Assembly (NCBI GenBank): GCA_017412605.1
Contig: JAFPWY010000011.1
Span: forward strand, 248,001-312,000
DNA length: 64,000 nt
Source: Fibrobacter sp.
GTDB lineage: Bacteria; Fibrobacterota; Fibrobacteria; Fibrobacterales; Fibrobacteraceae
Reading direction: 5' to 3'
The stretch's first letter is position 1. Each line of letters begins with the position of its first letter. A program made the translations under genes and the position numbers. A model generated the notes under the pieces. It did no database searches. It saw nothing but the letters and a program-made list of their open reading frames with translations, and was not told the DNA's origin. This document shows positions 24,305 to 33,800 of the stretch, one piece after another.

Positions 24305-27184
24305 ATGAGGACGTCTGCCGGATTGAAAATCCTTTTGCGCTTGTTCGCCATTTTTATGATGGCGTCCTTTTCCTTTGCAAAACCACACCTCGACAAGCCC
24401 CACATTAATATAGAGTACTACATCTCGGACGGGGAGGTTTTCCGCTCGTTCGAGAAGAGCGGTCTGTCCATTTATGCCTATATGCCGGTCGTGAGGGAAG
24501 TTGATGTCGACGCTCTCGACGAGATTCCCTTGTTCGGTGTCGTGGATGACAACGGGATAAATGCGATGGACCTAGACAGCGTTTTCGTGCAGACTGCGAC
24601 GCAAACGTTGTTCTATGACTGCACCAAGCAGAGGGCCGGGTACTTTTTCCAGGACTACGTGCAGAACATAAAAGAAGATGCCACGATCCAGTTGTTTTTC
24701 AGTGCGACGCTGGGCAAGGCTGTCCTGAAGAATGTGGTTGTATCCAACGAGGGCCCGGTGCCGATTGTGCTCAAGACGCAGACGGGCGAGAATGAACTTC
24801 TGCAAGGCGAGTCCGATGCGGTTGCCTTTGTGACTAAATTGCGGGTGACTCCGAAGGTCCATCCCGGAGAAAGGCTGGACAGCCTTTATATGTTCTTCTC
24901 TGTCGAACTTGACGAGGAGGCTTCTGCCAATGCTTCTCCGTCTACCTTGGATGCGCTGGATTCGCTGCGCTTCATGATGCGGGTCCGCTCGGATATGGTC
25001 GACTTGGAGCGAGTCCTCAAGAATGCGCTCAAGATTCTGGATGCAGACAGCAGTGTCAATTTCAGTTCCGTCCAGTTCAAGGTGGAGTTCTTTGCCACGA
25101 CGCACAAGCACCTGCATTCGTTTGTGTTTACCAAGGACTTGGACAGCACCTTCTATGACGAGACTTGGAAGGAAGAAGTGTCCATGGCCGACGGGGGCGG
25201 CGATTTCCCCACGGTCTACCGCGCAGATGCCTGTTTTGACGGATGGTCCGTGGAAAACCGCGACATAGAAGGTAGGATGTTCAAGAGCTCCGACTTCGAT
25301 ATGTCGCTGCTGAATTCCGAGGACGAAGTCCTGGTCATGAAACCGAACTGGACGTATGGTCCGGAATGTGCCGGGCTTGACGTGACGCTTGGTTCCGATC
25401 ACGGTAGCATAGAACTGTTGCAGGTGGTTTCGGGCGATACGGTGTTCCGTAGCCTTCGTGATTCCATCAGGGTCCCGCGCAGCATGAATGGTCTCCCGTT
25501 CATTGTGCATGCTCTGCCCGATTCGGCATTTGTCGTGGACGGGATGATTCCTTACACGGTTTTGTCCGATGTCTCGTCCAAGCGGAAGACTCGCAAGAAA
25601 CACTCTAGTCTCGTTGCGGACAGTGGTTGGGTCCGGATTGGAGGGACGACTCAGTTTGAACCTCATTTTGTTCCTGGCCCCGATCCCGAGCCGCTTATGG
25701 TCATCGTTGAATCTGGACTCGAAGTCTCGGGCAATGCGGCGCGTCTGCGTTACAGCACCGGGGAGATGAACATTTTCCGTAAGGTTGGCTTCCGGGTCAC
25801 GGTCACGGGTCCGGAAGGCTACATTGTGGATTCTCTGCTCGTGGATTCTGCGGAGACGACCATGCTCGAAGGGGAATGGAGGCTTGTGCCGGCGCCTGTG
25901 GGCGAATACGTCGTCGAGGCGAAGGTCTTCCATGACCTGGATTCGGCGAGTTACGTGGATACGCTACGTGTTGCGGGCGAGATGGCTATTGATGCAGGCG
26001 CCTGGGCGATGGTTTCGCTCTCGGGCGTGGATATGCAGTCCCTCAAGTGGGATGACGACCAGCTGTTCTACCGCTGGGACGAATCTTATGGCGGCGCCGA
26101 GTATATGCAGTACCGCAGGCTGAAGCGCGGTGACGAACCTTCGGCAGTCGATGGTTTCTGGTACAACAGTCTCGAAGGCCGTTCGCTTTCGATTGTCGGG
26201 GAAAACGCCGGGGAACTCGCGTTCTCCTGGACGCTGGACAGCCTGAACAGTGGCTGGAACCTGGTGGCGAATCCGCACGGCTACTATGTGGACCTGCGAA
26301 CCGACGCGGCCGGCGATTCCGTGCAGTTCTGGCGCTGGAACCCGAAGACCCGCGAGTATGAGATGCCGACCGTTCTCGGCCCTTACGAGGCCGTGTGGGC
26401 GAAGGTCGATCGAACCGTAGTCTGGGAACTGGATGGCGAACCCGTTTTTGACAGCTCGATGTGGGAAGGTTCTGCACTGGCCCGTAGGGCGCTCGCAAAA
26501 GAAGGTGCGGGCGACGGGTGGGAATTCCGTGTCGTGCTTAGCGATGGCCGTGGCCATAGGGATTCCTGGAATATCTTGGGAGCGTCGACCCGCGACGTAA
26601 GCCGCGAGGAACCGCCTTCCGCCATGGGCGATCATGTGAACCTGTCTGTGCTCGGGGATCGCGGCGGGCGTCTGGCGAAGTCCTTGAGGCGCTTTACGAA
26701 GGATGGCGCCTACGAATGGACGCTTGAACTGCAGGCCGGGAGCGAAAGCGACGCCTTTGTGTCTGCCGAAGGGGTCGCGGCCCTGCAGGCGCGCGGCTTG
26801 CGAGTGTTCCTCACCATTGACGGGAAGACGACTGAACTCTCGGACGGCGATAGTTTGGGCGTAAGGCTTCTCCCGCGTGCCAGGGAGGCGACCCTCCGTG
26901 TGGCCTCCGCTCCGAAAGCAAAAGTCTCTTATACGCTGGACGGCCTGAAGTTCCGCCAGTCGCCCGGCGTTTTACAGGTCGGGTTCGTTGCGGGAAAAGG
27001 CCTTGCCGGGAACTCTGCGAAGGTGGAACTCCTGGATTTGCAGGGTAGGGTGGTCTCTTCGGCTGCATTCTCTGCCCGTGACGGGGCGAATAGCGCAGCC
27101 CTCCGCGTGACCCGTTCGGGAATCTTTGTCGCCCGGGTAAGTGTCGGTGGCCACCGCCTGGTCTCCGGAGTGGCTGTCCGGTAG
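24305..27184 (+). CDS. surface protein sharing the C-terminal module of its upstream neighbour
   Basis: 959 aa with an N-terminal signal peptide (cut near SFA-KPH). Residues 30-560 are unlike the neighbour and match nothing I recognise. They include a part with Asp-rich strands and a PGPDPEPL linker. From about 568 to 872 it matches the neighbour's module: (W)MVSL..VD, FYRWDES, a DG(F/Y)WY motif, SGWN(L/M)VANP, and PSAMGDHV. The final 80 residues form a T9SS-like sorting domain ending VSGVAVR. The 75-nt gap to the upstream gene has no terminator, so the two are probably cotranscribed and cooperate on the surface. Confidence 0.8.
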   Translation: MRTSAGLKILLRLFAIFMMASFSFAKPHLDKPHINIEYYISDGEVFRSFEKSGLSIYAYMPVVREVDVDALDEIPLFGVVDDNGINAMDLDSVFVQTATQTLFYDCTKQRAGYFFQDYVQNIKEDATIQLFFSATLGKAVLKNVVVSNEGPVPIVLKTQTGENELLQGESDAVAFVTKLRVTPKVHPGERLDSLYMFFSVELDEEASANASPSTLDALDSLRFMMRVRSDMVDLERVLKNALKILDADSSVNFSSVQFKVEFFATTHKHLHSFVFTKDLDSTFYDETWKEEVSMADGGGDFPTVYRADACFDGWSVENRDIEGRMFKSSDFDMSLLNSEDEVLVMKPNWTYGPECAGLDVTLGSDHGSIELLQVVSGDTVFRSLRDSIRVPRSMNGLPFIVHALPDSAFVVDGMIPYTVLSDVSSKRKTRKKHSSLVADSGWVRIGGTTQFEPHFVPGPDPEPLMVIVESGLEVSGNAARLRYSTGEMNIFRKVGFRVTVTGPEGYIVDSLLVDSAETTMLEGEWRLVPAPVGEYVVEAKVFHDLDSASYVDTLRVAGEMAIDAGAWAMVSLSGVDMQSLKWDDDQLFYRWDESYGGAEYMQYRRLKRGDEPSAVDGFWYNSLEGRSLSIVGENAGELAFSWTLDSLNSGWNLVANPHGYYVDLRTDAAGDSVQFWRWNPKTREYEMPTVLGPYEAVWAKVDRTVVWELDGEPVFDSSMWEGSALARRALAKEGAGDGWEFRVVLSDGRGHRDSWNILGASTRDVSREEPPSAMGDHVNLSVLGDRGGRLAKSLRRFTKDGAYEWTLELQAGSESDAFVSAEGVAALQARGLRVFLTIDGKTTELSDGDSLGVRLLPRAREATLRVASAPKAKVSYTLDGLKFRQSPGVLQVGFVAGKGLAGNSAKVELLDLQGRVVSSAAFSARDGANSAALRVTRSGIFVARVSVGGHRLVSGVAVR

Positions 27185-27262
27185 CTTTTTTCGCCTTTTT
27201 TGCCCAAATTTGCAGGGTGTCCGTAAAAAATCCCGTTCTATCACATATTGTGAATGTGCGTA

Positions 27263-27293
27263 AATAATAGTATAGCCGAAATGCGCTATTATT
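27263..27293. promoter_or_regulatory. inverted repeat upstream of the DASS transporter gene
   Basis: AATAATAG (27263-27270) is repeated inverted as CTATTATT (27286-27293), with a 15-nt spacer, ending 18 nt before the ATG. It overlaps the region where a promoter would lie and could be an operator. Confidence 0.4.
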
Positions 27294-27295
27294 GC

Positions 27296-27303
27296 TAAAT
27301 TTG
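27296..27303 (+). promoter_or_regulatory. possible -10 box (TAAATTTG) of the DASS gene
   Basis: TAAATTTG fits the TAnnTTTG consensus. The TAAATT core ends 10 nt before the ATG at 27312, and no Shine-Dalgarno is visible, so the mRNA may be leaderless. Confidence 0.4.
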
Positions 27304-27311
27304 CGCCCGTT

Positions 27312-28937
27312 ATGACAAAGGCTAAATTCATCAAATTCATCATTGCGTCGGTGCTCGCCATCGCCGCCCTCTTCTTGCCCTACGAATCCCTCGGATTCGA
27401 TGCCGCAAGCCCCATGGGAATCCTGAATCCGCTCGAAATTCGCGTCATTGGCGTTTTCGTCATGGCTGCCCTTTTCTGGATTCTGCAACCGTTCCCGATT
27501 TGGTCCACCTCGATGCTTGTCATCGTGCTCATGATTGTCACGATGTCGGATTCGGCTCTCGCCCCGTTCCGCGTGGATGGTGTGACGATGATTAGCCACA
27601 AGTCCATCATGGCGACCTTTGCAAACCCCATCATCATGCTCTTCCTGGGTGGGTTCTTCCTTGCTGCCGCCGCCACCAAGTACAAGATGGACTTGAACCT
27701 GGCCCGCGTGCTCCTGAAGCCCTTCGGCAAGAACCCGAAGTTCGTGCTCCTCGGCCTCATGCTCATTACGGCTGTGTTCTCGATGTTCATGAGCAATACC
27801 GCTACCGCAGCCATGATGCTTGCCATCCTCGCCCCGGTGCTCAAGCTCTTCGACGAAGATGACCGTGGTAAGGCTGCCTTTGCTCTTGCCATTCCGCTCG
27901 GTGCCAACATCGGTGGTATGGGCACCCCGATCGGTACGCCTCCTAACGCTATCGCCCTTGGTGCCCTGAACGACGCTGTTGCCCGTGGCGACCTCGTTGC
28001 GAACCCCGTCTCCTTCGGCCAGTGGATGGCCTTCGGTATCCCGTACGTGATTATCTTGATGGTCATTGCTTGGCTCCTCCTCCTCAAGATCTACCCGATC
28101 AAGATGAAGGAAATGGTCCTCAACATTGAAGGTGCCGGCAAGTTCGACACGAGCCCCAAGGCCATCATCGTCTACATTACCTTCGTTGTGTGTGTGCTTT
28201 TGTGGGTGACCGGTAAGGGTGTCCACGGTATTAACGATAATGCGATTGCTATGATCCCGATGGCTGTCTTCGCCCTCACCGGCGTGATTACCAAGAAGGA
28301 CTTGAACGCAATGAGCTGGGACGTGCTCTGGCTCGTGGCCGGTGGCTTCGCGCTCGGTGTTGGCCTCAATGCGACTGGCCTTGCTGCCCACCTTATCAAG
28401 ACGATCCCGTTTGCAAGCTGGTCTCCGATTGCCCTGATGATCGGTTGCGGCATCATCTGCCTCTTCATGGCAAACTTCATGAGCCACACCTCTACGGCAA
28501 CGCTCTTGGTTCCGATTCTCTGCGCTGTGGGCATTGCCTGCCAGGACAACCTCGTTGGCCTCGGTGGCGTGACCGCTCTGCTCGTGTCTGTCGCATTCGC
28601 CAGCTCTCTCGGTATGAGCCTCCCGATTTCTACGCCGCCTAACGCCCTTGCCCACGCTACCGGTTACACCGACACGAACGGCATGGCCAAGACGGGTATC
28701 GTGATGGGTATTTCCGGCCTTGCCCTCTCCTGGGTGATGATGATCTTCCTCGCCAAGGTGAACTTCTTCGGCACTCCGACCCCGAAGGCCGCCGAAGCCG
28801 TTCCGGCCGCTCCTGCTGCCGTAGAAAAGGTTGTCGAAGCTCCTGCTGCGCCTGTGGCTGACAGTGTTGCTGTTCCTGCTGCGGACAGCGTCGTTGCTGC
28901 TCCGGTGGATTCCGCTGCGGTAAATCAGGCCAAGTAA
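27312..28937 (+). CDS. DASS/SLC13-family anion (dicarboxylate) symporter
   Basis: 541 aa, multi-spanning inner-membrane protein of the divalent anion:Na+ symporter family, which carries C4-dicarboxylates, citrate, sulfate or phosphate. Both pseudo-repeats show their signatures. The first has SNTATAAMM and GGMGTPIGTPPN. The second has SHTSTATLLVPI and SLPISTPPN, the two SNT-like ion/substrate sites. The last roughly 50 residues are an unusual Ala/Val/Pro-rich soluble tail with AADSV-type repeats, probably cytoplasmic or periplasmic disorder. Monocistronic: a terminator follows. A role in succinate export, the main fermentation product of Fibrobacter, is possible but cannot be told from the sequence. 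Confidence 0.9.
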   Translation: MTKAKFIKFIIASVLAIAALFLPYESLGFDAASPMGILNPLEIRVIGVFVMAALFWILQPFPIWSTSMLVIVLMIVTMSDSALAPFRVDGVTMISHKSIMATFANPIIMLFLGGFFLAAAATKYKMDLNLARVLLKPFGKNPKFVLLGLMLITAVFSMFMSNTATAAMMLAILAPVLKLFDEDDRGKAAFALAIPLGANIGGMGTPIGTPPNAIALGALNDAVARGDLVANPVSFGQWMAFGIPYVIILMVIAWLLLLKIYPIKMKEMVLNIEGAGKFDTSPKAIIVYITFVVCVLLWVTGKGVHGINDNAIAMIPMAVFALTGVITKKDLNAMSWDVLWLVAGGFALGVGLNATGLAAHLIKTIPFASWSPIALMIGCGIICLFMANFMSHTSTATLLVPILCAVGIACQDNLVGLGGVTALLVSVAFASSLGMSLPISTPPNALAHATGYTDTNGMAKTGIVMGISGLALSWVMMIFLAKVNFFGTPTPKAAEAVPAAPAAVEKVVEAPAAPVADSVAVPAADSVVAAPVDSAAVNQAK

Positions 28938-28961
28938 TCTTATAAAATATCAAAAATAAAA

Positions 28962-28989
28962 GGGACGCTCAAACGAGCGTCCCTCTTTT
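28962..28989 (+). terminator. terminator after the DASS gene
   Basis: GGGACGCTC, loop AAAC, GAGCGTCCC, then TCTTTT. A perfect 9-bp stem. Confidence 0.9.
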
Positions 28990-29133
28990 GTCAACAAGGA
29001 GGAAACCCATAAGGCCTGAATGACCTAATGCGTTTATCTCTCATATTTTCTCTTTCTGGGTGTAATAATATTATAATAAATAATTTTTTAGAAAACCACA
29101 CGGAATGTTAAAATCTGTATTCCAAGTTGGAAC
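28990..29133. other. intergenic AT-rich stretch, no gene seen
   Basis: An AAGGAGGAAA site occurs at about 28997-29006 but no start codon or open frame follows at a usable distance. The rest is AT-rich with no recognisable element. Confidence 0.4.
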
Positions 29134-29166
29134 AAAAAAAACGGCCTGCTTGCGCAAGCCGTTTTT
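29134..29166 (-). terminator. terminator of the tRNA-Val gene
   Basis: On the minus strand an imperfect hairpin (outer ACGG/CCGT, inner CTTG-CG-CAAG) is followed by eight T. It starts a few bases after the tRNA 3' end. Confidence 0.8.
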
Positions 29167-29169
29167 CAG

Positions 29170-29243
<74 letters not shown>

Positions 29244-29321
29244 GTAAGGTAGGGGCAATATTAGAAAAGTATTTGGGATTTGTCAAGGGGTTTTTGAGGT
29301 GTTGTTGTCAAAAAACGGGTT

Positions 29322-29359
29322 TTTCTCTAGATTCTAGCCCCTAGATCCTAACCCCTATC
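29322..29359 (-). repeat. heptad-repeat intergenic element E (TAGNNNN type)
   Basis: Read on the minus strand, the array starts on the stop codon of the 29355 gene: TAGGGGT, TAGGATC, TAGGGGC, TAGAATC, TAGAGAA. It is a single arm without a mirrored partner before the tRNA. Confidence 0.85.
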
Positions 29360-29852
29360 TATCGTCTTCCGGTATCCAGTAGCGGAGCCGTCCTTCGACG
29401 TGAATCGACGGCTTTTTGCTATTGCAGTTGCCTGTTCGGCAGTCCTGAAAGTACAGGTCTATGTCGGCAGTCCACGTGGAGTCATCTTTCTGGTCGAAAT
29501 GGACTATGTTGCTGTCCCCCGTGAGGAACGCTTTTTCGGACTTTTCCGCAATCATCCAGCTGTAGTTGGCGTCTGCGTTGTTGTAGCCCAGCTTGGGGCG
29601 GTTCACGACGATGGAGAACTGGTCCCCGCGGCTGCTCTCGTCCATTTGCGTCAGTACCTGGAAAAAGCTCCGCCCGTAATCGGGAATGACGACATCGTCT
29701 GCTTCGAGTTCGATGGTGTTGGACTCCCCCCCATTTATCGTGTATTTGAGGTATCCGCCTCCCTTGACTTCCCAGCTGTCGTTAATCTCTGAACAGCCGA
29801 GCAGTAGAAAAAGGATAGATATTGCGGATAAATTTCGTCCAAGGTGGTGCAT
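29355..29852 (-). CDS. small lipoprotein of unknown function
   Basis: 165 aa. The start at 29852 is chosen because it begins a signal peptide ending in lipobox LLGC (Cys20). The mature part is polar with one CRTGNC motif near the C-terminus (Cys pair, possible disulfide) and several beta-strand-like segments. I recognise no domain. It is divergent from the phosphopantetheinyl transferase gene, with only 29 nt between start codons, and its stop codon begins heptad element E. Confidence 0.75.
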   Translation of the reverse strand: MHHLGRNLSAISILFLLLGCSEINDSWEVKGGGYLKYTINGGESNTIELEADDVVIPDYGRSFFQVLTQMDESSRGDQFSIVVNRPKLGYNNADANYSWMIAEKSEKAFLTGDSNIVHFDQKDDSTWTADIDLYFQDCRTGNCNSKKPSIHVEGRLRYWIPEDDR

Positions 29853-29853
29853 A

Positions 29854-29881
29854 TCCCTAAAGTAGAAATTATCTTTAGGGA
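29854..29881. promoter_or_regulatory. 9-bp inverted repeat filling a 29-nt divergent gap
   Basis: TCCCTAAAG (29854-29862) and CTTTAGGGA (29873-29881) are perfect inverses around a 10-nt centre. Each arm places an AGGGA next to the start codon it faces. It can act as a dimeric operator or as a symmetric pair of ribosome binding sites. Confidence 0.5.
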
Positions 29882-30445
29882 ATGGAGTTGAGATCGACCA
29901 AAATAGATACTCCCTGCGGGGAGGTCTATATCGCGATGTTTCCGAAGGAGGGAACACGCGGTCACCGTGCGCGCATTTTCGATATCCTGTCATCGGCGTG
30001 CGGGAAGAAGGTTTCGGAAGGTGACATGGTCATTAACTCCGATTCTCCGCGGCCATTTTTTCCTGAGCAGGATTTCGATGCCAACTGGACCCATTCCGGC
30101 GATGTGTGCGCATTGGCGTATTCCTTCGACGCCGTGGTCGGGCTCGACCTGGAGTTCTTCCGTAGGAACAGGCTGTCGTTGGCCGAAAGGTTCTTTAGCG
30201 AAGAAGAAGTGCTCCACTTGCAGGGGGCTTCGCAGTTCGACAGCGAGTTCTTCCGCTTGTGGTGCCGCAAGGAAGCCTTTTACAAGTGTCATGGCGGGGA
30301 TTTTTTTGCCGGAACGTTGCGCCGTCCCATGCTGAGCGACGTTATCGAAGGCGTCCACCTAATTGACCTGGATGCAAAAAAGCTTGCCCCGGACCTGATT
30401 GGCGCGGGGAATGCTGCAATGTGCCTTGCTGTTGAATTGCCTTAG
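29882..30445 (+). CDS. Sfp-type 4'-phosphopantetheinyl transferase
   Basis: 187 aa. The enzyme transfers phosphopantetheine from CoA to a carrier-protein serine. The family motifs are all present: NWTHSGD (about 69-74), the metal-binding VGLDLE with D89 and E91, and W127CRKEAFYK with E131 and K135. The size is at the short end of the Sfp class, with no N-terminal extension. No AcpS was seen in the window, so it may activate AcpP (16213) or a specialised carrier. No carrier or synthase gene is adjacent. It converges with the DUF6941 gene, overlapping by 4 nt. Confidence 0.88.
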   Translation: MELRSTKIDTPCGEVYIAMFPKEGTRGHRARIFDILSSACGKKVSEGDMVINSDSPRPFFPEQDFDANWTHSGDVCALAYSFDAVVGLDLEFFRRNRLSLAERFFSEEEVLHLQGASQFDSEFFRLWCRKEAFYKCHGGDFFAGTLRRPMLSDVIEGVHLIDLDAKKLAPDLIGAGNAAMCLAVELP

Positions 30446-30885
30446 CTTACTTTTTCTTCGTCGCTTTCGGGTTCCTGCAACTTGGATTGAGGCGGCTCCA
30501 GGATGTAAAGCGGCAACACGGCGAGTTCCTCGTCATCGATGAAGAAACGTACCATGTACTTGTCCGGCCTGTCAATCTTGAGCCTCTGCATGTTGAGGAT
30601 CATGTTGACTGCTGCAGTGTCGAAGCCTGCGACAACAGATTCGAGCGGGAGGTTCGATTCCAGGTTGGGCACGATGGGCTTGCCGCAAACGTCCTCGATG
30701 GAGAGACGAACCTTGTGCATGCCCGCCTCGGAACGCTGGTAGCGGATGCGGAACACCGCAGAACACTGCGGAATGACTAGCGGAAATTTTGCAAAGATTC
30801 TGTCAAAAGCTCCCAAGATGTTTAGGCGGCCGCCCACGCTGTTGGCTGTAGCGGCATCACAAATAGCTGCAATTTCAATATTCAT
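30442..30885 (-). CDS. DUF6941-like protein, downstream of the 1764-aa lipoprotein
   Basis: 147 aa. The start at 30885 has AAAGGAAT 5 nt upstream. The sequence pattern (AAICDAA...GRLNILGAFDRI, then FRIRY, then FIDDEEL) matches what I recall of DUF6941, cytoplasmic proteins of unknown function often encoded singly in varied bacteria. No signal peptide or catalytic motif is visible. The C-terminus is acidic (PESDEEKVS). It starts 10 nt after the stop of the giant lipoprotein on the same strand, so the two are probably cotranscribed. Confidence 0.75.
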   Translation of the reverse strand: MNIEIAAICDAATANSVGGRLNILGAFDRIFAKFPLVIPQCSAVFRIRYQRSEAGMHKVRLSIEDVCGKPIVPNLESNLPLESVVAGFDTAAVNMILNMQRLKIDRPDKYMVRFFIDDEELAVLPLYILEPPQSKLQEPESDEEKVS

Positions 30886-30895
30886 TTGATTCCTT

Positions 30896-33800
30896 TTACT
30901 TGTCGTTGACGGTCCAGTTCTTGGCCGCATATTTCATGACGATGGGGCCGAAGTTGTTTCCGCCGCCATTGCCATTTTCCCAGGCGAGCATCGAGATGTA
31001 CACGTCGTCATGTTCGTCGACGGTTATATTCGGATGCGAACCGCGCAGGTAGTAGCCGTTCTGGTTGAAGAACTCAATCTTGAAGTAGGGAAGTTCGTTT
31101 TCACCATACAGTTTCCAAGAAGACGATACCAACTGGTAAACGTGAGTCTGAGCCGAAGAATGGCGGTCAGCATCGTCGAAGGTGACAAATGTCTTGCCGT
31201 TCTTTGCCGTGACTTGGATTCTGTAGGCGAAGCGGTTGACAATCGGGTTGCCGAACGCGCCATCCTTCTTCCAGTTGACATTGTCGCTGTTGATGGTTCC
31301 CCTGTATACGTAAGGTCCGTATTTTTCCACCTTACGGCTGAGGAAGGCAAGGTAAGCCGTGTTGTTTGACGGGTCGATGGTGAGGTTCACCTTGTTGATA
31401 CTGTCGGCGATCGCCTTGTCTCTTGTTTTTCTGTTGTTGCCGTTGTCGTACAAGGCGTAGAATCCGGAATACGTCTTCGTGGTGTCGACGTATGCGGCGA
31501 CCCAGCCACCATTGCTGGTGAATGCACCCGTGATGTTGCGGCAACCCTTGTCGCTAATGGATGTGGAATTCCAGCTGCTGGAGTACGAAGCGTAATAGGG
31601 CTTTTTGCTCGAGGAGTTCAGGTACAATACAAGCGGCCCGCTGCTCTTGGCCATCAAGTGGAAGGAGTTGGTGTCGGCGCTGAGTGCGCTGCCCATCATG
31701 CTCCATCCGCTTGTACCGCTAGAGCTGTATATGGAGAGCTTCTTGTCTACGGTCATGATGGCCATATAGACATTGTTGTCGTTGCTTGCGAGCTGGACCC
31801 TGGTGATGTTTGCCGATGTGCTCACTGCCGCACCGAGGTTTTTCCAGCTAGATCCATTGTGGTAAGCCGCCTGGACGCTGGTGGCGCTCTTGAGATAGGC
31901 CACATAAGGCTTGTCGTTCAAAGAGGTGAGTGCAGGAGGCACGATCACGTTGCTTGTCGTTATCACGGTGTCGCCGTTTGCAGCGAGGTTCTTCCATGCC
32001 TTGCGGAAATAGACGGTCCTTGTCTTGATGGGGCCGCTATGGCGCGTGTAGAATGCCTGTGTTGCAGCGCCATCCGGGATACTGTCGCGGAAGTCGAGCG
32101 AGATGGTTATGCTGCCTTCGCTGGTCGGTCTCCTGAATGCGTTGTTGAATTCATAGCTCGACGTGTCCAGGCTTCCGTTGCTATTGCCGACATAGAAGGC
32201 CGTGCTCACGTTGCTGAATTGCCAGCGGTATTCGAAATTCCCGCTCGGGTCGGCCAGTTCGCCGGGTTCGGAGTGGGCTCCGCCCCATTCTGTCGTATAG
32301 AAGTACTTGGCGTCGTTGTCGGCGGTGTTGTCTCCGCTCCACAGGTAGACCGTATCTGCAGCGGAGATGATGCCCTTCGGATACTGCCGCATGATCTTGA
32401 CGACGGTCGTGTCCTTGAGAACCATGTCGCTGGAAGATTCCTCGGCGCTGATGACGCAGAGAAGGGAATCGATACCGTTGAGCTTTGTCGGATCCTTGAT
32501 GTAGGAAACCGTATCGGTACGGATGTCGTAGAGGTCTCCGTGGTAGGCCCACTTCTTCTCGCCTTCCATGGCGTGTCCCTTAGTGTCGAAGCATTGCCAG
32601 CTGTACCAGTTGACACCCTGCCAGGCGTCGTTGATGGATGCGTTAAGGTCGAATACATCACCGAGGTTCACGTAGATAATCGGGACGTTTGCCTGGATGA
32701 TCGGGGTGCTGGTGGTGAACTTTACGCGAGTCGTGTCGGTTGCCGTGTTGCCGTCGTCGTCCGTGGCACGGGCGACGCAGATGTAGTTGGCAACGGCGTT
32801 GCTCGGAGCCTTCCACGAGGTGTCGAAGGAACTGACCTTCTTCCAGTTGTTCGGAATTTCGTAGGGCTCGCCGCAGCTCCATTCGCGCTTCACGATTTCG
32901 CCATCGTAGTTGTCGGCGTCCTTCGCGTCGGCGTCCAGGTTAATCTTGTATTTCGGACGTGTGGTGATTTCCTTGTGCTTGACAGTGACGATCGGCGGCG
33001 CGAGGGCGACGTCGATGTGTGTCGTGTCGGTGGCGGTGAGGCCGTCGTCGTCGGTGACGCGGACAACGCAGCGGAAGTCGGTCTCGGCGGAGGCCGGCAT
33101 GATCGCGTCGTGGCGCGGCGTGGACTTGGAAGACCAGGAATAGTTAATTGCACTGCCCTTGGGCGCACAGCCCCATTCGTACTTGACGATGCGTCCCATG
33201 CCGTCGCCGGAACGGGCGTCGAGGCTGACGGTATCCTTGATGGTCACGGACTTGTAGTCTTCGCTGACCTGTACCCAGGGCGGGTCGAGCACGACGGTGT
33301 AGGTGGCGGAATCCGCAGCGACCAGGCTGTCGTCGTCGACAATGTGGACAAGGCAGGTCCAGGTGCAGGGCACGCTCGGAACGCTGATGCTTGTGTCGAG
33401 CTTGGACATGTGCGTCCAGTCGTTCTCGTTGATGTTTGCGAAATGGCTCTTGATGCTGTCGCAATAGAACATGTAGTCTACGATCTGGCCCAAGGTGTCG
33501 ATGGCGATACCGTTGAGCGATACCTTGGTGTTAATCTTTACGGTCGCGTTGTGCGTGTCTAACAACAGGTACGGTTTGTCTTCGATGATGTTGTAGGTGA
33601 TGGTGTCGTAGCCGTACTCGTTGTCATCGTCGGTGGCGCGGACAATGCACATGTAGTTGCTGGTGGCCGTGCCCGGCATGGTGAAGGTAATCTGTGCCGT
33701 GACCGTATCGTCTTCGGTGATGGTGACGTCATTGTCGAAGGTGATCGGGTTGTTGGAACAGGTCCACTTGAGTTCCTTGACGGTCCCGAACTTGTCGAAA

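Noticed and set aside
27241-27258. TCACATATTGTGAATGTG as a CRP-type operator
   Set aside because: CRP sites are TGTGA-N6-TCACA. Here the half-sites are in reversed order and too close, and no other CRP-like site was found.
26811-28655. 614-aa minus-strand open frame across the DASS gene
   Set aside because: It runs antisense through both a surface protein and the transporter, with His/Glu/Arg-rich low-complexity translation and no ribosome binding site. A codon-bias shadow.
28997-29010. Shine-Dalgarno-like AAGGAGGAAA suggesting a hidden small gene
   Set aside because: No start codon at suitable spacing opens a frame of useful length before the tRNA terminator.
31658-33562. 634-aa open frame on the plus strand inside the 1764-aa lipoprotein
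   Set aside because: It is antisense to a well-supported gene with lipobox and repeated domains. Its translation is Val/Gly/Arg-rich without domain signatures, as expected for a shadow of repeated Asp/Thr codons.
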